Below, one piece after another: positions 61,245 to 64,000 of a stretch of DNA of 64,000 bases. This DNA is from Alnus glutinosa (taxonomy: Eukaryota; Streptophyta; Magnoliopsida; Fagales; Betulaceae): assembly GCF_958979055.1 (NCBI RefSeq), contig NC_084889.1:32739261-32803260 (forward strand), read 5' to 3'. Under the pieces are notes generated by a model that was not told the origin of the DNA, ran no database searches, and saw nothing but the letters and a program-made list of their open reading frames with translations. Positions within the stretch are counted from its first letter, which is position 1. Every line of letters starts with the position of its first letter. The position numbers were made by a program, and so were the translations under genes.

Positions 61245-62230
61245 TTAGGAAAAAATGCAAAATTAGTCTATGAAACTGGCCTAATTTACAAATCACTCCT
61301 TATGGTCTAAGGGTGCGTTTGGGATTGCGATTTCGTAGACAATAATGCGATTTTAAACCAAATCGCAGAACATAGATCGTTTGGGAACTACGTTTTTAAA
61401 AATTGCGATTTGAAAACGCAAAAAATTTGCTTTTTCAAATCGCAGATAAGATGATACTTTTTTGAAAACGCAGAAATTTAAAGGTAAATTTGCGATTTTA
61501 AAGGCTAAACTGCGATTTTGTCAAACGCTTAACTGCGTTTTTAAAAATCACTTTTTTCAAATTGCACATTTTAAAATCGTTATTTTAAATCGCACTTTTT
61601 GAAATCGCAAACCCAAACGGACCCTAAAAATTAACTGAGAGGTCTCTGGTAGGCGAAATTGACAAATTACTCTCTGAAGTCAATTTTCGTTCATCAACTT
61701 AACAGAAATCGTTAGATTGCCTCGTCAACGTCGTTAGGTTCAATAAAAATGTGACATGTGTTGCTTTTAAAAAAATATTAATATATTAAAAATTAAGAAC
61801 TTAAATTATTTTAAGAAGAACTAATAAAAAAAAAAAAAAAAAAAAAAGAAAAAGAAAAGAAAAAAAAGAGCAAAGAAAAGGGGTTTAGGGCCACCTTCTT
61901 TGGGAGGGGGTGGCCTGTGGGGATGGGTTGGCTCGCAGGCCATCATCCCCCAAACCCATTTTCTTGCTTTTTATTTTTTATTATATATTATTTTACGTTT
62001 TTAATTTTTAATATATCTTTTATTAAGAGCGACACGTGTTTTTATTAGACCTGACGATGTTGACATGGCAACTTAACGGTTTATGTCAAGTTAATGAATA
62101 GAAATTGACTTCAATGAGTAATTTGTCAATTTTGCATACCACAAAGACCTATCAGTTAATTTTTATGTAACATTAAGTAATTTTTAAATTAGGCAAACCA
62201 TAGGGATCAATTTTATATTTTTTTCCTTTT
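61245..62230. mobile_element. Long-TIR (MULE-like) element with a nested MITE
   Basis: The left arm reads AAAATGCAAAATTAGTCTAT, then CCTAATTTACAAATC and, after the nested MITE, TTAACTGAGAGGTCTCTGGT and TGACAAATTACTC. The right arm, inverted, reads AAAATATAAAATTGATCCCT, then GCCTAATTTAAA, TTAACTGATAGGTCTTTGTG and TGACAAATTACTC. Pairing extends to the GACACGTG-type words (GTGACATGTGTTGC / GACACGTGTCGC inverted). The loop (about 61830-61960) includes an A-rich run and a GC-rich patch. No transposase. A MITE at 61311-61624 is inserted into the left arm only. Confidence 0.7.
61311..61624. mobile_element. Tourist/Harbinger-type MITE, 314 bp, TAA target site
   Basis: It starts GGGTGCGTTTGGGATTGCGA and ends with the inverted GCAAACCCAAACGGACCC, flanked by TAA on both sides (61308-61310, 61625-61627). 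Interior words AAACGCTTAACTGCGTTTTT and AAATCGCA recur on both strands. The 3-bp TAA target and terminal inverted repeats fit PIF/Harbinger-derived MITEs. A decayed relative is suspected at 7.6-7.9 kb. Confidence 0.85.
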
Positions 62231-62915
62231 TTTAAAAGCACTTCAAACGAGATATTTTTTGTAATTTTACTTTAAAACGTGCATTTGGCCTACAAAATTA
62301 CTGTGTTAAATGCACTCTTATTTTTTAAAATTGGATGCTAAATTATGTAGAATTAGTTATGTATCTTTTAGCCCTTCAATATTTTTGCCAAGCCTACGGG
62401 CTTAGCTTGTTTAATTAAAACAAAAGCCTCGTAAGGAAATTATATGCTTATACTTGAATAAAGCACAATGTCTTTGTATATTCACTATAGGAATTGACGG
62501 TCCAACAATTAATCCAATCCTCACAATAATTTGCCTCGACAAAGTCTTCCTCCAATCAAGTTCATCACATTTACATTTTTTCTATAGATCAAGTGATTAT
62601 CGCATGTATTTTTTTTTATAAGATTAACAAATTTTGTTAAAAATGCATGTGAGAAATGTCAACCTAATTTGAAGGAAAATTTTGTTCATTTACCTGTTCT
62701 CAACTTTTCAATTAATCTGCATTTATCAATTGACAATTTATCTATCATTAATCACTTTTATCAACATTTATTAGAAATCTTGATTGGTTATTTGAAATGG
62801 ATATTGACAAACTAAATGCATTTTTTTCTTTTTATCATCCCTAATTTTATTTTAAGTTGACTTTAAAGATAGTTCAATTGAGCGCACATCTCATAAACGA
62901 CTCGACCTCTCCTAG
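62231..62915. other. AT-rich intergenic, nothing recognised
   Basis: No coding or RNA gene seen. The first ~80 bp (AAAAGCACTTCAAACGAG) may be the second arm of the decayed MITE noted at 61.0 kb, which would make the 61.2-62.2 kb element itself a nested insertion. Confidence 0.4.
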
Positions 62916-63665
62916 CGGAAGTAATTCTAGAAGCTACTTTTGTAACCCTCTAAGAATGATGTGGCTTTTAAAATCACCAGTTGATCAAAATTCATTAGTG
63001 ATTTGTAGTGTTAGAAGTCACTCTTGTATCCTTCAAAAAATGATGTAACTTTTAAAATCACCATTGAACTTGTGATTGATCACTATTAAATTTTGATCAA
63101 GTGGTGATTTTAAAAGCCACATTATTCTTGGAGGAACACAAGAGTGACTTTTAAAATTTTACTCATTGTGATCAATTATAAGTTCAATCATTTTTTGAGA
63201 GGCACCAGAGTAGTAAACGATTGGTTTCTAGCATTACTCCCCTAGCGGAGTTAAGTAGTCATATAAAAATAAAAAAATAAAAATAAAAAATCTTATTTTA
63301 GCGTAATGATAGAAGTTCATCTTATGTCACTCTTGTCTCCCTAAAAAAATGATGTAACGTTTAAAATCACCATTGAGCTTGTGATTGATCATTATTAAAT
63401 TTTGATCAAGTTGTGATTTTAAAAACCACATCATTTTTTTAGGGACACAATAGTAACACACGAGAGACTTATAAAATTAATTTTTATTTTGAGCAATATT
63501 AGGAATAAAAATATGAGTAATTCTAGAAGTACATTAAGTGTCAATAAAAAAATAAGGTGATTTTTAAAATTACTAGTTGACTAATCACACACTCAATGGT
63601 AATTTTAAAAATTATCTCATTTTTTGATAGACACTTGAAGAACATTTAATGTACTCGTAGAATTA
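62916..63665. repeat. Cluster of three foldback MITEs
   Basis: Three hairpin elements lie in a row. At about 62925-63155, AATGATGTGGCTTTTAAAAT pairs with ATTTTAAAAGCCACATTATT. At about 63320-63465, AAAAAAATGATGTAACGTTT pairs with AAAAACCACATCATTTTTTT. At about 63519-63660, AGTAATTCTAGAAGTACATT pairs with AATGTACTCGTAGAATTACT. The first two share the phrase AATCACCATTGA(A/G)CTTGTGATTGAT and so are the same family; the third is a relative. They sit directly upstream of the EF-hand gene. Confidence 0.75.
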
Positions 63666-63889
63666 CTTTAATAAAAACAAGTATCGGAAAAATTCAAAAA
63701 ATAAAAAACATGTTTTTGACCACGCGCTTTTGTTACAAGGCGCACACGCTTCAACCAACTGCGAGTCTGCGACCTCACCGAGGTGGTTGCAGAGGCGCTC
63801 ATCTTGCAGCTCCCAATTAGATTCCATATACCCCCACTGCACCCGATTCCTCCTCTCACAGTCCGAGAATCTTCTTCGCCCTCACCACC

Positions 63890-63959
63890 ATGGGCAACAC
63901 ATCGTCAATGCTCACGCAGTACGACATCGAAGAGGTTCAGGAACACTGCAACCGAGCGT
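63890..63959 (+). CDS. EF-hand calcium-binding protein, first exon only (At3g18430 type)
   Basis: The start ATG is followed by a 23-codon exon, MGNTSSMLTQYDIEEVQEHC then NRA, ending at a canonical donor GTAAGT at 63960. The start is nearly identical to the N-terminus I recall for Arabidopsis At3g18430, a calcineurin-B-like EF-hand protein. MGNTSS is a good N-myristoylation signal (Gly2, Ser6), so membrane association is likely. The EF-hand exons lie beyond the window, so calcium binding is not visible here. An in-frame alternative donor two bases earlier is less canonical. Upstream, 63730-63889 is C-rich and looks like leader. Confidence 0.75.
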
Positions 63960-64000
63960 GTAAGTTTTTACGCATCTGCTCACATTCTCTTTTGATCTCG

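Overview
The window is nuclear DNA of a flowering plant, almost certainly a eudicot and probably a woody rosid. The genes are intron-rich with canonical GT/AG junctions, the intergenic DNA is AT-rich and full of plant-type retrotransposons, SINEs and MITEs, and the proteins match plant-only families. I cannot name the species from sequence alone.

Layout, left to right. (1) 1.5-5.1 kb: an intronless P-class PPR gene (+), closely matching Arabidopsis At4g30825/BFA2, a chloroplast atpH/F transcript factor. It is followed by a truncated LINE and a 1.38-kb hAT-like element. (2) 9.25-25.84 kb: a complete 19-exon gene (-) for the plastid phage-type RNA polymerase RPOTp/SCA3. I rebuilt it exon by exon; it gives 985 residues and keeps all the catalytic residues. 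Its introns hold gene fragments (one TORTIFOLIA1-like), a LINE, a tandem duplication, a TRIM-like element and a small retroposon. (3) 26-31 kb: repeat-rich spacer with nested TIR elements and a GC-rich retroposon. (4) 31-39 kb: two PMEI/invertase-inhibitor genes (+), 164 of 172 residues identical, in a local segmental duplication with a third, broken copy between them. (5) 39.7-42.4 kb: a GTD-binding (DUF593) myosin-binding protein gene (-) with a tandem duplication in its upstream region. (6) 44.8-55.8 kb: two more GC-rich retroposons, two SINEs and a Ty1-copia element whose 480-bp LTRs look identical, although its coding region is decayed and carries a Harbinger-like insertion. (7) 56-60.8 kb: an Elongin-B-like ubiquitin-fold gene (+) with a non-coding first exon. 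(8) 61-63.7 kb: nested and clustered MITEs. (9) 63.89 kb to the right edge: the first exon of an EF-hand calcium-binding protein gene (+).

Two of the genes act in chloroplast gene expression (RPOTp transcribes plastid genes; BFA2-type PPR proteins stabilise plastid mRNA), but nothing in the sequence shows that they are co-regulated. The PPR - RPOTp - DUF593 order appears to unite gene neighbours that, as I recall, lie on two Arabidopsis chromosomes. I found no new biochemical system. The most unusual content is mobile-element biology: a GC-rich retroposon family with no RT domain that I could see, a decayed copia element with intact LTRs, and several nested or precisely bounded non-autonomous elements.
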